From Jongsikchunia kroppenstedtii DSM 45133 (GTDB lineage: Bacteria > Actinomycetota > Actinomycetes > Mycobacteriales > Mycobacteriaceae): DNA of 64,000 bases. The notes beneath the pieces were generated by a model. That model was given only the letters and a program-made list of their open reading frames with translations. It was not told the DNA's origin and searched no databases. The position numbers and the translations under genes were made by a program. The DNA is taken from the NCBI RefSeq assembly GCF_000380485.1, contig NZ_AQYG01000045.1, forward strand, positions 151,240-215,239, read 5' to 3'. This document shows, piece after piece, positions 1 to 9,800 of this stretch (the first letter of the stretch is position 1; each line of letters starts with the position of its first letter).

Positions 1-915
1 CAGATCGTCGCGGTCGGCGCCGGGGCGTCGCTCGGCCGCGAGGGCGCGCCGCGACAGGTCGGCGCGGCGCTGTCCGGGGTCCTCGGTGGCCGGCTCCGAC
101 TCAGCCCGGACGAGTGCCGAATCCTCCTGGCATGTGGTGCGGGTGCCGGCCTGGCCGCCGTCTACAACGTGCCGATGGGCGGCGCGGTCTTCACCCTCGA
201 GGTCCTGCTGCGCGGCCATGACCGCCGCGCGGCCCTGGTCCCGGCGATCCTGTCCGCAGTCGTCGCGACGATCGTCGCGGGCGCGTTCCTGGGCTCCGAC
301 GAAACCTACGACTTCCCGCTGCCGTCGCTGACCTTCGGCCTGTGCCTGGTGGCCATCGCGCTCGGCGTCTGCGCGGTGCCGATCGGCATCGTCTTCGGCT
401 GGGTGATGACCCGGGCCCGCACCCATGCACCGCACGGGTGGCGCGCAGCGATCCTCATTCCCGTCGCCTTCACCATCTTGGGCGTCGTGTCGATCTGGGT
501 GCCGGACCTGCTGGGCAACGGCAAGGCGCTGGCACAGGACGCCTTCAGCGGGTCGGTGTCGAGCGCGGCCGCCGCCGGGCTCGTGCTCCTCAAACCCGCG
601 GCCACGGCGCTGTGCCTGCGCGGCGGCGCGATCGGCGGACTGCTGACACCGGCGTTCGCGACCGGTGTCGCGCTCGGCGTCGCGGCGCACGCCGTGCCGA
701 CCGCAGGTCAGGTGTCGCAGGTGGGCGGCCTTGCCCTCCTCGGCGCGGCCGCAGTGCTCGCCGTGGCCCAGCGGGCGCCCTGGTCGGCGATCGCGCTGAC
801 CGTCGAGTTCACCGGGGCGCCGTTTTCACTGCTGCTGCCGATCGCGCTGGCCGTGGGCGCCGCGAAGTCCGTCGAGCACGGCGCGCGTTATGTAGGTTCC
901 CACACGACCTTGTGA
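1..915 (+). CDS. ClC-family chloride channel/transporter, 5' end cut by window
   Basis: The frame is open from base 1 to the TGA at 913-915, giving about 304 residues of the C-terminal part of a ClC-type anion channel or H+/Cl- exchanger. A GREGAP stretch near visible residue 13 corresponds to the ClC selectivity-filter motif (GREGP-like). The following segment NVPMGGAVFTLEVLLR matches the helix that usually reads PLAGALFALE. Several hydrophobic Ala/Val/Leu-rich helices follow, as expected for this polytopic inner-membrane family. The start lies outside the window and no cytoplasmic CBS domains are present at the C-terminus. The ion and the channel-versus-exchanger mechanism cannot be decided from this fragment. 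Confidence 0.85.
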   Translation, partial: QIVAVGAGASLGREGAPRQVGAALSGVLGGRLRLSPDECRILLACGAGAGLAAVYNVPMGGAVFTLEVLLRGHDRRAALVPAILSAVVATIVAGAFLGSDETYDFPLPSLTFGLCLVAIALGVCAVPIGIVFGWVMTRARTHAPHGWRAAILIPVAFTILGVVSIWVPDLLGNGKALAQDAFSGSVSSAAAAGLVLLKPAATALCLRGGAIGGLLTPAFATGVALGVAAHAVPTAGQVSQVGGLALLGAAAVLAVAQRAPWSAIALTVEFTGAPFSLLLPIALAVGAAKSVEHGARYVGSHTTL

Positions 916-959
916 CGTCCGGAGCACTCTAATGAGCCAGCCGCTGTGATCCCGCGAAT

Positions 960-1289
960 CTAGGAGGCGTCTTCGTAGACCTCTTTGGCCATCCGAAACG
1001 CCGCCCAGGCCTTGGGCCAGCCGGCGTAAAAGGCTGCGTGGGTGAGAATCTCGGCCATCTCGCCTGCGGTGACGCCATTGCTCTTGGCACGTTCGATGTG
1101 GTGCTGCAGCGATCCGTCAAGGACACCGCTGGACATGAGAGCGGTCACGGTGACAATGCTCCGAATTCGTGAAGACAGCTGCTCCTCGCGCGACCACACC
1201 TGACCAAAAAGGACATCGTCGTTGAGCGCCGCGAACGTCGGGGCAAATGCGCCGAGGGCGTCCCGGCCTGCGGTGACCTTGTCTGCCAT
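960..1289 (-). CDS. Carboxymuconolactone decarboxylase family protein
   Basis: A 109-residue protein with the carboxymuconolactone decarboxylase (CMD) fold signature: an HHIERAKSNGVT segment and ILTHAAFYAGWPKA near the C-terminus. There is no CxxC motif, so it resembles gamma-carboxymuconolactone decarboxylase rather than the AhpD peroxidase branch. The ATG at 1287-1289 was chosen because a GGAG-type ribosome binding site lies just upstream; the longer open frame only runs antisense through the neighbouring gene. It is the third gene of a minus-strand operon after the cupin and the aldo-keto reductase, 11 bp after the latter. That trio is a common actinobacterial set linked to small-molecule or redox detoxification; the substrate is unknown. 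Confidence 0.85.
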   Translation of the reverse strand: MADKVTAGRDALGAFAPTFAALNDDVLFGQVWSREEQLSSRIRSIVTVTALMSSGVLDGSLQHHIERAKSNGVTAGEMAEILTHAAFYAGWPKAWAAFRMAKEVYEDAS

Positions 1290-1300
1290 CGTCTTTCTCC

Positions 1301-2158
1301 TTACTTGCCGCTGTACACGGGGAATGCGCTGGAGTCGCCGTAGTCCCGCTCGTCCAGGTCGCGCAGCGCTTTCATGTCCGCATCGGAGATCACGAAGTCG
1401 ACGCTCGCGTTGGACCGCATGTGGTCCGGGTTCGCGGTCTTGGGCAACGAGACGGTCCCCAATTGCAGGGTGTAGCGGATGCATAGCTGCGGCACACTCA
1501 CGTCGTAGTTCGCGGCGAGCGCCGCGACATCCCGATTCTTCAGGATCTCCCCGTGGGCGATCGGCGAATATGACTCCACCACAATGTCTTTGGAATCGCA
1601 GTAGGCGATCAGCTCCGACGGTGTGTTGCCGGCGTGGACCAGGATCTGGTTCACGTGCGGCACTACGGTGCCGCGAGCGAGGATGTTCTCCACATCGCTC
1701 TGCAGGAAGTTGGAGACGCCGATCGATCGGATCTTGCCCGCACGGTGCGCCTCCTCGAGTGCCCGCCACGCCTCGAGGTTTCCCTCGGCGTAGTCGCCAC
1801 CGCGGAAGTCGTCCCACGGTTGTGGAGAGTGGATCAGCATCAGGTCGACGTAGTCGAGGCCGAGCTTGGCCAGCGACCCGTCGATCTCAGCGACCGCTGT
1901 GTCGTGGTCCTTGATCTCGGCGGCGAGCTTGGTGGACACGAACAGATCCTCCCGCCGGACGCCGGCCGTGCGCACGCCCTCGCCGACGCCGCGTTCGTTG
2001 CCATAGGCCTGCGCGGTGTCGATGTTGCGGTACCCGATCTCGACGGCGGCGCGGACCGCTGCGGCAGCTTCGGCGTCATCGATAAACCAGGTGCCCAGAC
2101 CGAGTTTCGGAATATTGACACCGTTGGAAAGCGAATAGGTCTCGGTCAAGATGCTCAT
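1301..2158 (-). CDS. Aldo/keto reductase (2,5-diketo-D-gluconate reductase-like)
   Basis: A 285-residue NADPH-dependent aldo/keto reductase. The catalytic tetrad is visible as D47 and Y52 (NIDTAQAYG), K77 (FVSTKL) and H110 (LMLIHSP). The segments GIGVSNF-like (SIGVSNF) and SLPKT are typical of the AKR5 branch. The ATG at 2156-2158 overlaps the stop of the upstream cupin gene as ATGA, which implies translational coupling. The enzyme should reduce aldehydes or ketones in the cytoplasm; the physiological substrate cannot be told from sequence. Confidence 0.9.
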   Translation of the reverse strand: MSILTETYSLSNGVNIPKLGLGTWFIDDAEAAAAVRAAVEIGYRNIDTAQAYGNERGVGEGVRTAGVRREDLFVSTKLAAEIKDHDTAVAEIDGSLAKLGLDYVDLMLIHSPQPWDDFRGGDYAEGNLEAWRALEEAHRAGKIRSIGVSNFLQSDVENILARGTVVPHVNQILVHAGNTPSELIAYCDSKDIVVESYSPIAHGEILKNRDVAALAANYDVSVPQLCIRYTLQLGTVSLPKTANPDHMRSNASVDFVISDADMKALRDLDERDYGDSSAFPVYSGK

Positions 2159-2585
2159 GCGCGTGCTCCATTCTTCGGTAGCTGCTTGTAGTCGTCGTCG
2201 GTCACGGGTTCGAGCCATTCGTTGCTGAGATCCTGCCCCTGGGTGATGAACGCGACGTGGGAGAACCACGAATCGGCTTTGGCTCCATGCCAGTGCTTGG
2301 TGCCGCGGGGACCTGGATCACGGTGCCCGGCTCCAGACTGATGGGGGCCTGGCCGTCGGCTTGATACCAGCCGCTGCCGGCGGTGCACAGCAGGATCTGG
2401 TCGCCGCCTCCCGTGCCGTGGTGGATGTGCCAGTTGTTCCGGCAGCCGGGCTCGAACGTCACGTTGCTGACCGGGACGCCGCCCGTGGTTAGCGGGGCAA
2501 GGTAGCTCTGCCCGATGAAATATTGTGCGTAGGCATCATTCCTCTCTCCGAGCGGGAAGATCTGATCGAAGTCGTTCTCGTTCAT
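2155..2585 (-). pseudogene. Cupin-domain protein with an apparent single-base deletion
   Basis: The N-terminal part begins at the ATG 2583-2585 (AGAGGCGAC ribosome binding site) and shows the cupin metal motif WHIHHGTGGGDQ and then EPGTVIQVPA. The frame then leaves the family: the continuation GTKHWHGAKADSWFSHVAF, which holds the second cupin motif, lies in another frame. One base is missing near 2305. Restoring it gives a 143-residue protein whose stop overlaps the ATG of the aldo-keto reductase (ATGA). Because motif 2 and the coupled stop are intact, the deletion is either very recent or a sequencing error in the GC run CCGCGGGG. An intact product would be a small cytoplasmic metal-binding cupin. 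Confidence 0.8.
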
Positions 2586-2620
2586 GTCGCCTCTTTCGAC
2601 TTGCCAACGGTGTACGGCTG

Positions 2621-2632
2621 TCAGGTACCTGA
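2621..2632. promoter_or_regulatory. Perfect 12-bp palindrome in a divergent promoter region
   Basis: TCAGGTACCTGA is fully self-complementary and lies in the 141-bp gap between the divergently transcribed cupin operon and the MmyB-like regulator gene. Position and symmetry suit an operator for that regulator. No binding data exist and the assignment is inferred. Confidence 0.45.
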
Positions 2633-2726
2633 TACTCCGTCGGTTTCCCGCCGCGCGGGAGTCCCGGTCGATAGGGGTACCGCGAGGGACTCCCTCGGGT
2701 CCGGGCCGCGGCCTACGGTGGGGGAC

Positions 2727-3620
2727 GTGGACAACCGGGCAGAAGTGCGAGAATTCTTGACCTCGCGGCGCGCTCAGGTGACCCCCGAACAGGTCGGGCT
2801 GCCCGCCGGAGCCAACCGGCGCGTGGCGGGCCTGCGCCGCACCGAGGTCGCCACCCTTGCCGGGGTGAGCGTGGAGTACTACACCAAACTCGAGCGCGGC
2901 GCGATCAGCGGCGCCTCCCCCGAAATCCTCGATGCTCTTGCGAAAGCGCTGCTTCTCGACGACGCGGAACGCGCCCATCTATTCGACCTCGCACACGCGG
3001 CGAGCCCGGTCGCGCGGCCGCCGCGACGACGCAACCCGAAATGCTGGAAACCGCACACGAGTCTGCAATGGATCCTGGACGCGGTCACCGCCGGTCCTGC
3101 GTTCGTGCGCAACGGCCGCCTGGACATCCTGGCCACCAACACCCTGGCGCGAGCCTTCTACAAAGACGTCTTCGACATGCCAGGCCAGCCGCCGAACATT
3201 GCCCGGTTCACCTTCCTCGACGAGCGTGCCTACGACTTCTACCCCGACTGGGAGATGTTCGCGGACGTCACGGTCGCGATCTTGCGCACCGAGGCCGGCC
3301 GCGACCCGCACAACAAGGAGCTGCACGACCTCATCGGCGAATTATCCACTCGCAGTACCGACTTCCGCGCCCGCTGGGGCTCGCACAACGTCCGACACCA
3401 CGGCACCGGATTCAAGACTTTCCACCACGATGTCGTCGGCGAGATGACGCTGGCCTACGAGGGCATGGAGATGGAATCCGAACCGGGCCTGTCGATTACG
3501 GTCTACGCCGCCGAACCCGGATCCCCATCCGCCGAGCGCATGCAGCTGCTCGCCTCGTGGGCGGCCAGCGAGTACGGCCGGCCGATCACGCAGCTACCGG
3601 AGCAGGAGACCTCCGGGTAG
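2727..3620 (+). CDS. MmyB-like helix-turn-helix transcriptional regulator
   Basis: A 297-residue regulator. Residues about 1-80 form an XRE-type HTH whose sequence LRRTEVATLAGVSVEYYTKL closely follows the MmyB-family consensus. The remaining residues match the ligand-binding domain of this family (FYPDWE, LSTRSTDFRARWGSHNVR, and a final LASWAASE). The GTG at 2727 is chosen because the HTH begins directly after it; longer versions would run back through the promoter region. It is divergent from the cupin/AKR/CMD operon, and family members usually regulate the adjacent reductase genes. The ligand is unknown. Confidence 0.85.
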   Translation: MDNRAEVREFLTSRRAQVTPEQVGLPAGANRRVAGLRRTEVATLAGVSVEYYTKLERGAISGASPEILDALAKALLLDDAERAHLFDLAHAASPVARPPRRRNPKCWKPHTSLQWILDAVTAGPAFVRNGRLDILATNTLARAFYKDVFDMPGQPPNIARFTFLDERAYDFYPDWEMFADVTVAILRTEAGRDPHNKELHDLIGELSTRSTDFRARWGSHNVRHHGTGFKTFHHDVVGEMTLAYEGMEMESEPGLSITVYAAEPGSPSAERMQLLASWAASEYGRPITQLPEQETSG

Positions 3621-3691
3621 TGCGCGCACCCGCGCCTAACGTGAAGGCGCAGGCCGAGCCCACACCATCCTCATCGACAGAAGGACAGTCC

Positions 3692-4459
3692 ATGCCCACG
3701 ATCGCCATCATCGGTGCCGGCCCCGGGCTCGGCATCGCCACCGCCCGTCGCTTCGCACGCGAGGGGTTCTCCGTCGCTCTTGTCTCTCGCACCCAGGCCC
3801 ACGTCGATGCGCTGGCCGACACGCTCGCCGCTGAGGGCACCACGGCCCGCGGCTACGCTGCCAACGCCCGAGATCCGCAGACGCTGCGCGTCGCTCTCGA
3901 CGCCGCCGTGACCGACCTCGGACCGATCGAGGTCCTGCAGTACAGCCCGGTGCCCGCGGCAGAGTTCATGAAGCCCGTTCTGGAGACGACGGCAGCGGAT
4001 CTGCTGGGTCCGATCGAACAGTCTGTGCACGGGCCGGTCGCCGCCGTCCAGCACGTTCTCCCCGACATGCGACAACGCGGGCGGGGCACGATTCTCTTTC
4101 CCAACGGCTCCAGCGCCGCGACTCCGAACGGGAATGTCGCCGGCACCTCGGTCGCCTTCGCCGGCGAATCCGCCTACGGGCAGATGCTTCACGATGCCCT
4201 CGAGGCGGAGGGCATCCGCGTCGCGCAACTCATCATCCCCGGAGCCATCGACGGCGGGGATCCGCTGTTCGCGTCTGACGCCCTCGCCGATCGCCTGTGG
4301 AATCTGCACGCCCATCCCCGGGCCCTTCCGCAGCACCGTCGGCGAAGACGCCTGAAACGGCGCAAGACGCACATGCCCGCGAAACGGCGCAAGACGCACA
4401 TGCCCGCGGCCGTCGTTCCGCGTTCGCTCAAGATGAACGGAGGATGCCCTCCGGAATAG
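3692..4459 (+). CDS. Short-chain dehydrogenase/reductase, probable frameshift at the C-terminus
   Basis: The N-terminus MPTIAIIGAGPGLG carries a glycine-rich nucleotide-binding loop, preceded by an AAGGACAG ribosome binding site. The rest follows the atypical SDR branch that lacks a normal YxxxK site. As read, the product has 255 residues and ends in a basic tail made by a 27-bp tandem repeat. Removing one C from the CCCC run at 4316-4319 instead gives the tail HPGPFRSTVGEDA and a stop at 4353-4355, a more natural end of about 220 residues. The extra base may be an error or a recent mutation. The gene lies 71 bp after the MmyB-like regulator gene on the same strand; the substrate is unknown. 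Confidence 0.75.
   Translation: MPTIAIIGAGPGLGIATARRFAREGFSVALVSRTQAHVDALADTLAAEGTTARGYAANARDPQTLRVALDAAVTDLGPIEVLQYSPVPAAEFMKPVLETTAADLLGPIEQSVHGPVAAVQHVLPDMRQRGRGTILFPNGSSAATPNGNVAGTSVAFAGESAYGQMLHDALEAEGIRVAQLIIPGAIDGGDPLFASDALADRLWNLHAHPRALPQHRRRRRLKRRKTHMPAKRRKTHMPAAVVPRSLKMNGGCPPE
4354..4407. repeat. Perfect 27-bp tandem repeat, two copies
   Basis: Two identical 27-bp units (4354-4380 and 4381-4407) begin GAAACGGCGC and end ATGCCCGC. They lie at the 3' end of the SDR gene. If the SDR frameshift is real they fall after its original TGA and are intergenic, about 110-160 bp upstream of lon. Confidence 0.9.
4422..4438. promoter_or_regulatory. Possible ClgR-like box upstream of lon
   Basis: GTTCGCTCAAGATGAAC has GTTC/GAAC arms and begins GTTCGCT, like the left half of the actinobacterial ClgR box (GTTCGC, a short spacer, then GCG). 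ClgR controls lon and clp genes in Streptomyces. The right half fits poorly, so this is a weak candidate. Confidence 0.25.
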
Positions 4460-4476
4460 CTTCGTCACCCTTTGGG

Positions 4477-4495
4477 TTGAGCCCATCAGACTCAA
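4477..4495. promoter_or_regulatory. HAIR-like HspR operator upstream of lon
   Basis: TTGAG (4477-4481) and CTCAA (4491-4495) are inverted halves separated by 9 bp, exactly the core spacing of the HAIR element (CTTGAGT-N7-ACTCAAG) bound by the heat-shock repressor HspR. The site ends 18 bp before the lon ATG, where bound repressor would block transcription. lon is a known HspR/HAIR target in Streptomyces, which supports the call. Confidence 0.7.
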
Positions 4496-4513
4496 TTCGA
4501 GTAAGGAGACGAG

Positions 4514-6868
4514 ATGAGCGAAGACTTGACCCGGCTACCGGTCCTTTTCCTCACTGACCAGGTGATTCTGCCGGGCATGGCGGTCCCGATCGAGCTGGAC
4601 GACAAGGCCCAGGCCGCGATCGATGCCGCTCAGGCCGGCGACGGAGGAACCGACGGCCGGCTGCTGGTCGCACCCCGATTCGATGACCGTTACCCGACGC
4701 ACGGCGTCATCGCGTCGATCGTGCAGACCGGCCGAACCCCGGGCGGCAGCGCGGCCGCGGTGCTCCGCGGGCAGCGCCGTGCGCACATCGGTTCCGGCAC
4801 CACCGGACCCGGCGCCGCCCTGTGGGTCGAGGCCGAGGAGATCCCGGACGAGCCGGCCACCGACGCGGCCAAGGAGCTGGCCGCGCAGTACAAGCAGCTC
4901 GTGGTCGGGCTGCTGCAGAAGCGCGATGCCTGGCAGATGATCGACGCGGTCAACCGCATCACCGATCCGTCGACGCTGGCCGACACGTCCGGCTACGCCC
5001 CGTACCTGACCGACGAACAGAAGCGTCAGCTGCTGGAGACGCCGGGCGTCGTCGATCGGCTGACCCTGCTGGTCGAGTGGACCACGGAGTACCTGGCCGA
5101 GTCCGAGGTGAGCGAGAAGATCGCCACTGACGTCCGCGAGGGCATGGAGAAGACGCAGCGCGAATTCCTGCTGCGCCAACAGCTCGCGGCCATCCGCAAG
5201 GAACTGGGCGACGCCGAGCCTGACGGTTCCGACGACTACCGGACCCGTGTGGAGACGGCCGATCTGCCCGATGCAGTGCGCGAGGCCGCGCTGCGTGAGG
5301 TCGACCGTCTGGAGCGCAGCAGCGACCAGAGCCCCGAAACCGGTTGGATCCGAACCTGGTTGGACACGGTCCTGGATCTGCCTTGGAACGTCACAACCGA
5401 GGATTCGACCGACATCGCCGCGGCCCGGGCGATCCTGGACGCCGATCACCACGGCCTCGACGATGTGAAGGATCGCATCGTCGAATACCTGGCGGTCCGC
5501 GCCCGCCGCGCCTCGCGCGGCATGTCCGTGGTCGGCGGCCGCGGTTCCGGCGCCGTCATGGTGCTCGGCGGCCCTCCCGGCGTCGGCAAGACGTCGCTGG
5601 GCGAATCGGTGGCACGCGCGTTGGGCCGCAAATTCGTTCGCGTCGCCCTGGGCGGCGTGCGCGACGAGGCGGAGATCCGCGGACACCGGCGCACGTATGT
5701 CGGAGCCCTACCGGGTCGCATCGTCCGCGCGATCGGCGAGGCCGGGTCGATGAATCCCGTTGTCCTGCTGGACGAGATCGATAAGCTCGGCTCGGACTTC
5801 CGGGGCGACCCATCCGCCGCGCTGCTCGAGGTCCTCGATCCGGCGCAGAACCACACGTTCCGCGACCACTACCTGGACCTGGATCTGGACCTGTCCGACG
5901 TCGTGTTCCTGGCGACCGCCAACGTGATCGAGCAGATCCCGTCGGCGCTGCTGGACCGGATGGAGTTGGTGCAGATCGACGGCTACACCGAGGACGACAA
6001 GGTCGCGATCGCTCGTGACTACCTGCTGCCCCGGCAGCGCGAACGCGCGGCGATCGACGCCGGCGAGGTGACGGTCACGGACGAGGCGCTGCGCAAGATC
6101 GCGGCCGACTACACCCGCGAACCCGGTGTGCGGCAACTGGAACGGCTGCTGGCGAAGGCGCTGCGCAAGGCGGCGACGAAGCTGGCCGGCGATGCCGCTG
6201 GAGGCGAATCCGGGCCGCTGACAGTCGGCCTGGACGAGCTGACCGACTACCTCGGCCGGCCGCGGTTCACTCCCGACTCGGCGGAGCGCACAGCGGTGCC
6301 GGGCGTCGCGACCGGACTGGCCGTGACCGGCATGGGCGGCGACACGCTGTACGTCGAAGTCGGTGCGGCAGAAGGTGATCCCGGCTTGACGCTGACCGGC
6401 CAGCTCGGCGATGTCATGAAGGAGTCGGCACAGATCGCGCTATCGTATGTGCGTTCGCACGCCGACGAATTGGGCATCGACAAGACGCTGCTGGACCGCA
6501 GCTTCCACGTCCACTTCCCGGCCGGCGCAACCCCGAAGGACGGGCCGTCGGCGGGCATCACCATGGTCACCGCGATGGTGTCGCTGTTGACGGGACGTCG
6601 CGTCCGGTCGGACGTCGCCATGACCGGCGAGGTGACGCTGAACGGGCGGGTGCTGCCGATCGGCGGGCTGAAGCAGAAGCTGCTCGCCGCGCAGCGTGCC
6701 GATATGAAGCTGGTGTTCATTCCGCAGCGCAACGAGCCCGATCTGGACGATGTGCCGACAGAAGTGCTGTCCGCGTTGGATGTTCGTCCAATGATTGACG
6801 TCGCCGAGATCGTGCAGCTCGCCCTGGAGCCCGCCGAGCAGGCGGCCCCGGCGGCATCCGCGGCCTGA
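4514..6868 (+). CDS. lon: ATP-dependent Lon protease
   Basis: A 784-residue Lon, the same length as the Escherichia coli enzyme. The N-terminal substrate-recognition domain begins LPVLFLTDQVILPGM. The AAA+ module has Walker A GPPGVGKT with K359 and Walker B LLDEIDK with D420/E421. The C-terminal protease domain has the Ser-Lys dyad S679 (PKDGPSAG) and K722 (GLKQK). It degrades damaged and regulatory proteins in the cytoplasm. A GGAGACGAG ribosome binding site precedes the ATG. A HAIR-type operator lies just upstream and a strong terminator follows, so the gene appears monocistronic and heat-inducible. M. tuberculosis lacks lon, whereas M. smegmatis and many other actinobacteria have it. Confidence 0.98.
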   Translation: MSEDLTRLPVLFLTDQVILPGMAVPIELDDKAQAAIDAAQAGDGGTDGRLLVAPRFDDRYPTHGVIASIVQTGRTPGGSAAAVLRGQRRAHIGSGTTGPGAALWVEAEEIPDEPATDAAKELAAQYKQLVVGLLQKRDAWQMIDAVNRITDPSTLADTSGYAPYLTDEQKRQLLETPGVVDRLTLLVEWTTEYLAESEVSEKIATDVREGMEKTQREFLLRQQLAAIRKELGDAEPDGSDDYRTRVETADLPDAVREAALREVDRLERSSDQSPETGWIRTWLDTVLDLPWNVTTEDSTDIAAARAILDADHHGLDDVKDRIVEYLAVRARRASRGMSVVGGRGSGAVMVLGGPPGVGKTSLGESVARALGRKFVRVALGGVRDEAEIRGHRRTYVGALPGRIVRAIGEAGSMNPVVLLDEIDKLGSDFRGDPSAALLEVLDPAQNHTFRDHYLDLDLDLSDVVFLATANVIEQIPSALLDRMELVQIDGYTEDDKVAIARDYLLPRQRERAAIDAGEVTVTDEALRKIAADYTREPGVRQLERLLAKALRKAATKLAGDAAGGESGPLTVGLDELTDYLGRPRFTPDSAERTAVPGVATGLAVTGMGGDTLYVEVGAAEGDPGLTLTGQLGDVMKESAQIALSYVRSHADELGIDKTLLDRSFHVHFPAGATPKDGPSAGITMVTAMVSLLTGRRVRSDVAMTGEVTLNGRVLPIGGLKQKLLAAQRADMKLVFIPQRNEPDLDDVPTEVLSALDVRPMIDVAEIVQLALEPAEQAAPAASAA

Positions 6869-9800
6869 CCCGCAGCCGGGATCCGCGCCACCTTCGTGCA
6901 ACCCACGGAGGTGGCGCGGACTTTTTCGTGCGGACCTCTTTCGTGCGAGTGTCCGATGACCGGGAGCGGCCTCTTGTTCGCGCGCGCGATACATCGCACG
7001 ATCGATATACGTCAATCGATCGGAGAGTATCCATGTCAGAAGCACCGCGATTCGCCGGAAAGGTCGCCTTCATCACGGGTGCCGCGCGCGGCCAAGGACG
7101 CAGCGAGGCAGTCCGATTCGCCTCCGATGGCGCCGACATCATCACCCTCGACATCTGCGAGGATTTCGCGACGACCCCCTACGCCGGGGCCACCGAGGCC
7201 GACCTGGCCGAGACCGTGCGACTGGTCGAGGCGACCGGGCGGAAGATCATCGCCACCAAGACCGACGTCCGCGACTTCGCGGCCCTCGACGCTGCCCTGG
7301 CAGACGGCATCGCCGCCTTGGGCCGCCTGGATTTCGTCGTCGCGAACGCCGGGATCTGCTCGTCCGGGTTGTCCTGGGAGATCTCGCCCGAAGCGTGGCA
7401 GGACATCCTCGACGTCAACTTGACGGGCGTGTGGAACACCGCCCGCGCCGCGGTCCCGCACCTGCTCAAGCAGGACGAGGGCGGCTCGATCGTCTTCACC
7501 AGCTCGCAGTCGGGGCTCAAGGGCACACCATTCGTCGGCGCGTATTCGGCGAGCAAGGCCGGCGTCACCGGACTGACCCGCGTGATGGCAAACGAGTTGG
7601 GGCAGCACAAGATCCGCGTCAACAGCGTGCATCCGGCCGGCGTCGAGACCGGCATGGACATGACCTCCATGGGCCCGCTGCTCCAGGAGTACGCGACCAC
7701 CCTGTCGCCGATCTACATGAACAGCCTGCCGTACGAGATAATGGAGCCCGAAGCCATCGCCAACATCGTGACCTGGCTGTGCTCCGACGAGGCCAAGTAC
7801 ATGACCGGCGCTCAGATTCCCGTCGACATGGGCAACCTGAACCGCTGAGGCAGGTCAGCCGAGTTCTTGCAGCAGGTGCTGGCTCAGGTCGCCGACGTAG
7901 TCGGTGGTCATATACCGGGATGCGAAGCGCCACAACCCATCCACACGCTCGAAGGTGTCGCGATAGGTACCGGTGATGATCGGCTGCAGAGGAAGCTCCG
8001 GCGTCGACTGCAGGACGGTGTAGTAGGTGCGGCAACTGCCGGTGCCCGCGTCCTCGTCGACGTCGATGATGAGGTTGGTCATCAGATGCTTGGTGTGCGG
8101 CGTCCCGTTGTCCGGATAACGCCGCGTCCATTGCTCGTACATGCCTTGAATCTCGTCGGCGCCGGTCATCGACGTGCCCATATCGGTCGACATGGTGGCG
8201 TGCGCGAAGAGCTGGCCGACACCCACGAAGTCGCCCGAGTCGATGCGTTCGGCGTACACCCCGATGAGGTTGTTGATCGCCGCGAATCCGTTGCTCATGG
8301 TCACATCTCCTGCGGTTCGTAGATGGCAGTGATCGCGGCGATCCGATCGTCGGCGATCACAAAATGCTAGGTCGGCGTCGCGGTAGCCGGCGCACGGTTC
8401 CCTCTCAGTGAGACGTGCCCGCCCGCAGCGACACGAACGGGTCGCGACCCCGGACGGACGCGGTGATCCGGTCGGCCGCGGCCCGGAGCTCGGCGCCCAG
8501 AAACATCGGGTCGTGATGGACGGTGGCCCGATCGGCGTACATTGTGATCACCGCGCTCTGCCGCCCGTCGGCGTCGAAGGAGGGCGTCGCGATCAGGTAG
8601 ATCTCGTCGTCGGACGACAGCTCCTGCGGTTCGCCTGTGAAATACAGCCGGTCGCCGAGTCCGGCGGCCATCTCGCCGAGCAAGCGGCGCACATCCATCG
8701 GCAGCCGGTGGGCGGTCGCGCCGGCCAAGATGGTGTGCAGCCGCATCTGGTCCGCGCGCATGCCCTCGATGACGAATCCACGCGCGCGGGCACCGCGAGC
8801 CAGCTCCCACAGCCGATCGCGGTCGAGATCGGTCGGCAGCACGGAATCGCCGGCGAGCCAGCGCTCCAGATCGCTGTCCGATTGCCAGAACAGATAGAGG
8901 ATGCCGACCGGCGGCGCGAAGGGGAATGTCTGGCCGACCCGGGCCGGCGCCTCCTGCCCCGGCGGCGCCACCGACTCCAGCACCACGATCTTGTCGCCGA
9001 CCACCGCCGACGCATTGCAGATCGTCCCGAATCGATCCGACAGTGCCACCAGCTCATCGCGGACCACCGGACCCGCCTGATGACCGCGCTGGGCGGCGAG
9101 TCCCACATCGATCACCGCCGGCCCCAGCACGTACGTCTTCGTGGCCTCGTCGCGCGCCACATATCCGGCCGCACACAGCTCCGTGACGATGCCGAGACAG
9201 GTCGGCTTGCTGATCTCACAACCCCGCGACAATTCGGCGAGCGTGAAGCGTTCGTCGGGCGTCGATGACAGGAAGTCGAGGATTCTGACGACCCGGGCGG
9301 TCGGCGGCGAAGTCCGGCCGAGAGCAGCCTGATCCGAGTCATTGACGGTCACTTCGATCCTCTCAGCCCAGCCGGCTGTTCCATATTTCGAACGATGATA
9401 GGGCGTTCCGCTGACCGGGACCACGGCATTGCCCCTGGTCGTCTCCTGGTCTTACGTTCAGATTCCATTACCCGATCATCATATTCGATATTTGGAACGC
9501 TCAATCGGCACCCTGCAGAAGCCCAGCGAACGCTGGAAATCACCACTCCGAGAGGAATCAATCGTGTTCACCGACCAATTCGCCGCGAGCATCGCCGAGG
9601 CGGAGAAGCTGATCGCCACCGCGCCGCATATCGAGACACCCCAGGACCTGGGCGAGGGCTACCAGTACCTGGCCGCATGCATCGAGGCCGTGCTGCACAG
9701 CAACTGGGCCGGTGAACTGGCGCAGCCGATGTTCATCTCCGGCACCGGGCCGTTCACCAAGCAGGGCCTCGACAATCCCGACACCTTCTACTTCGGTGCC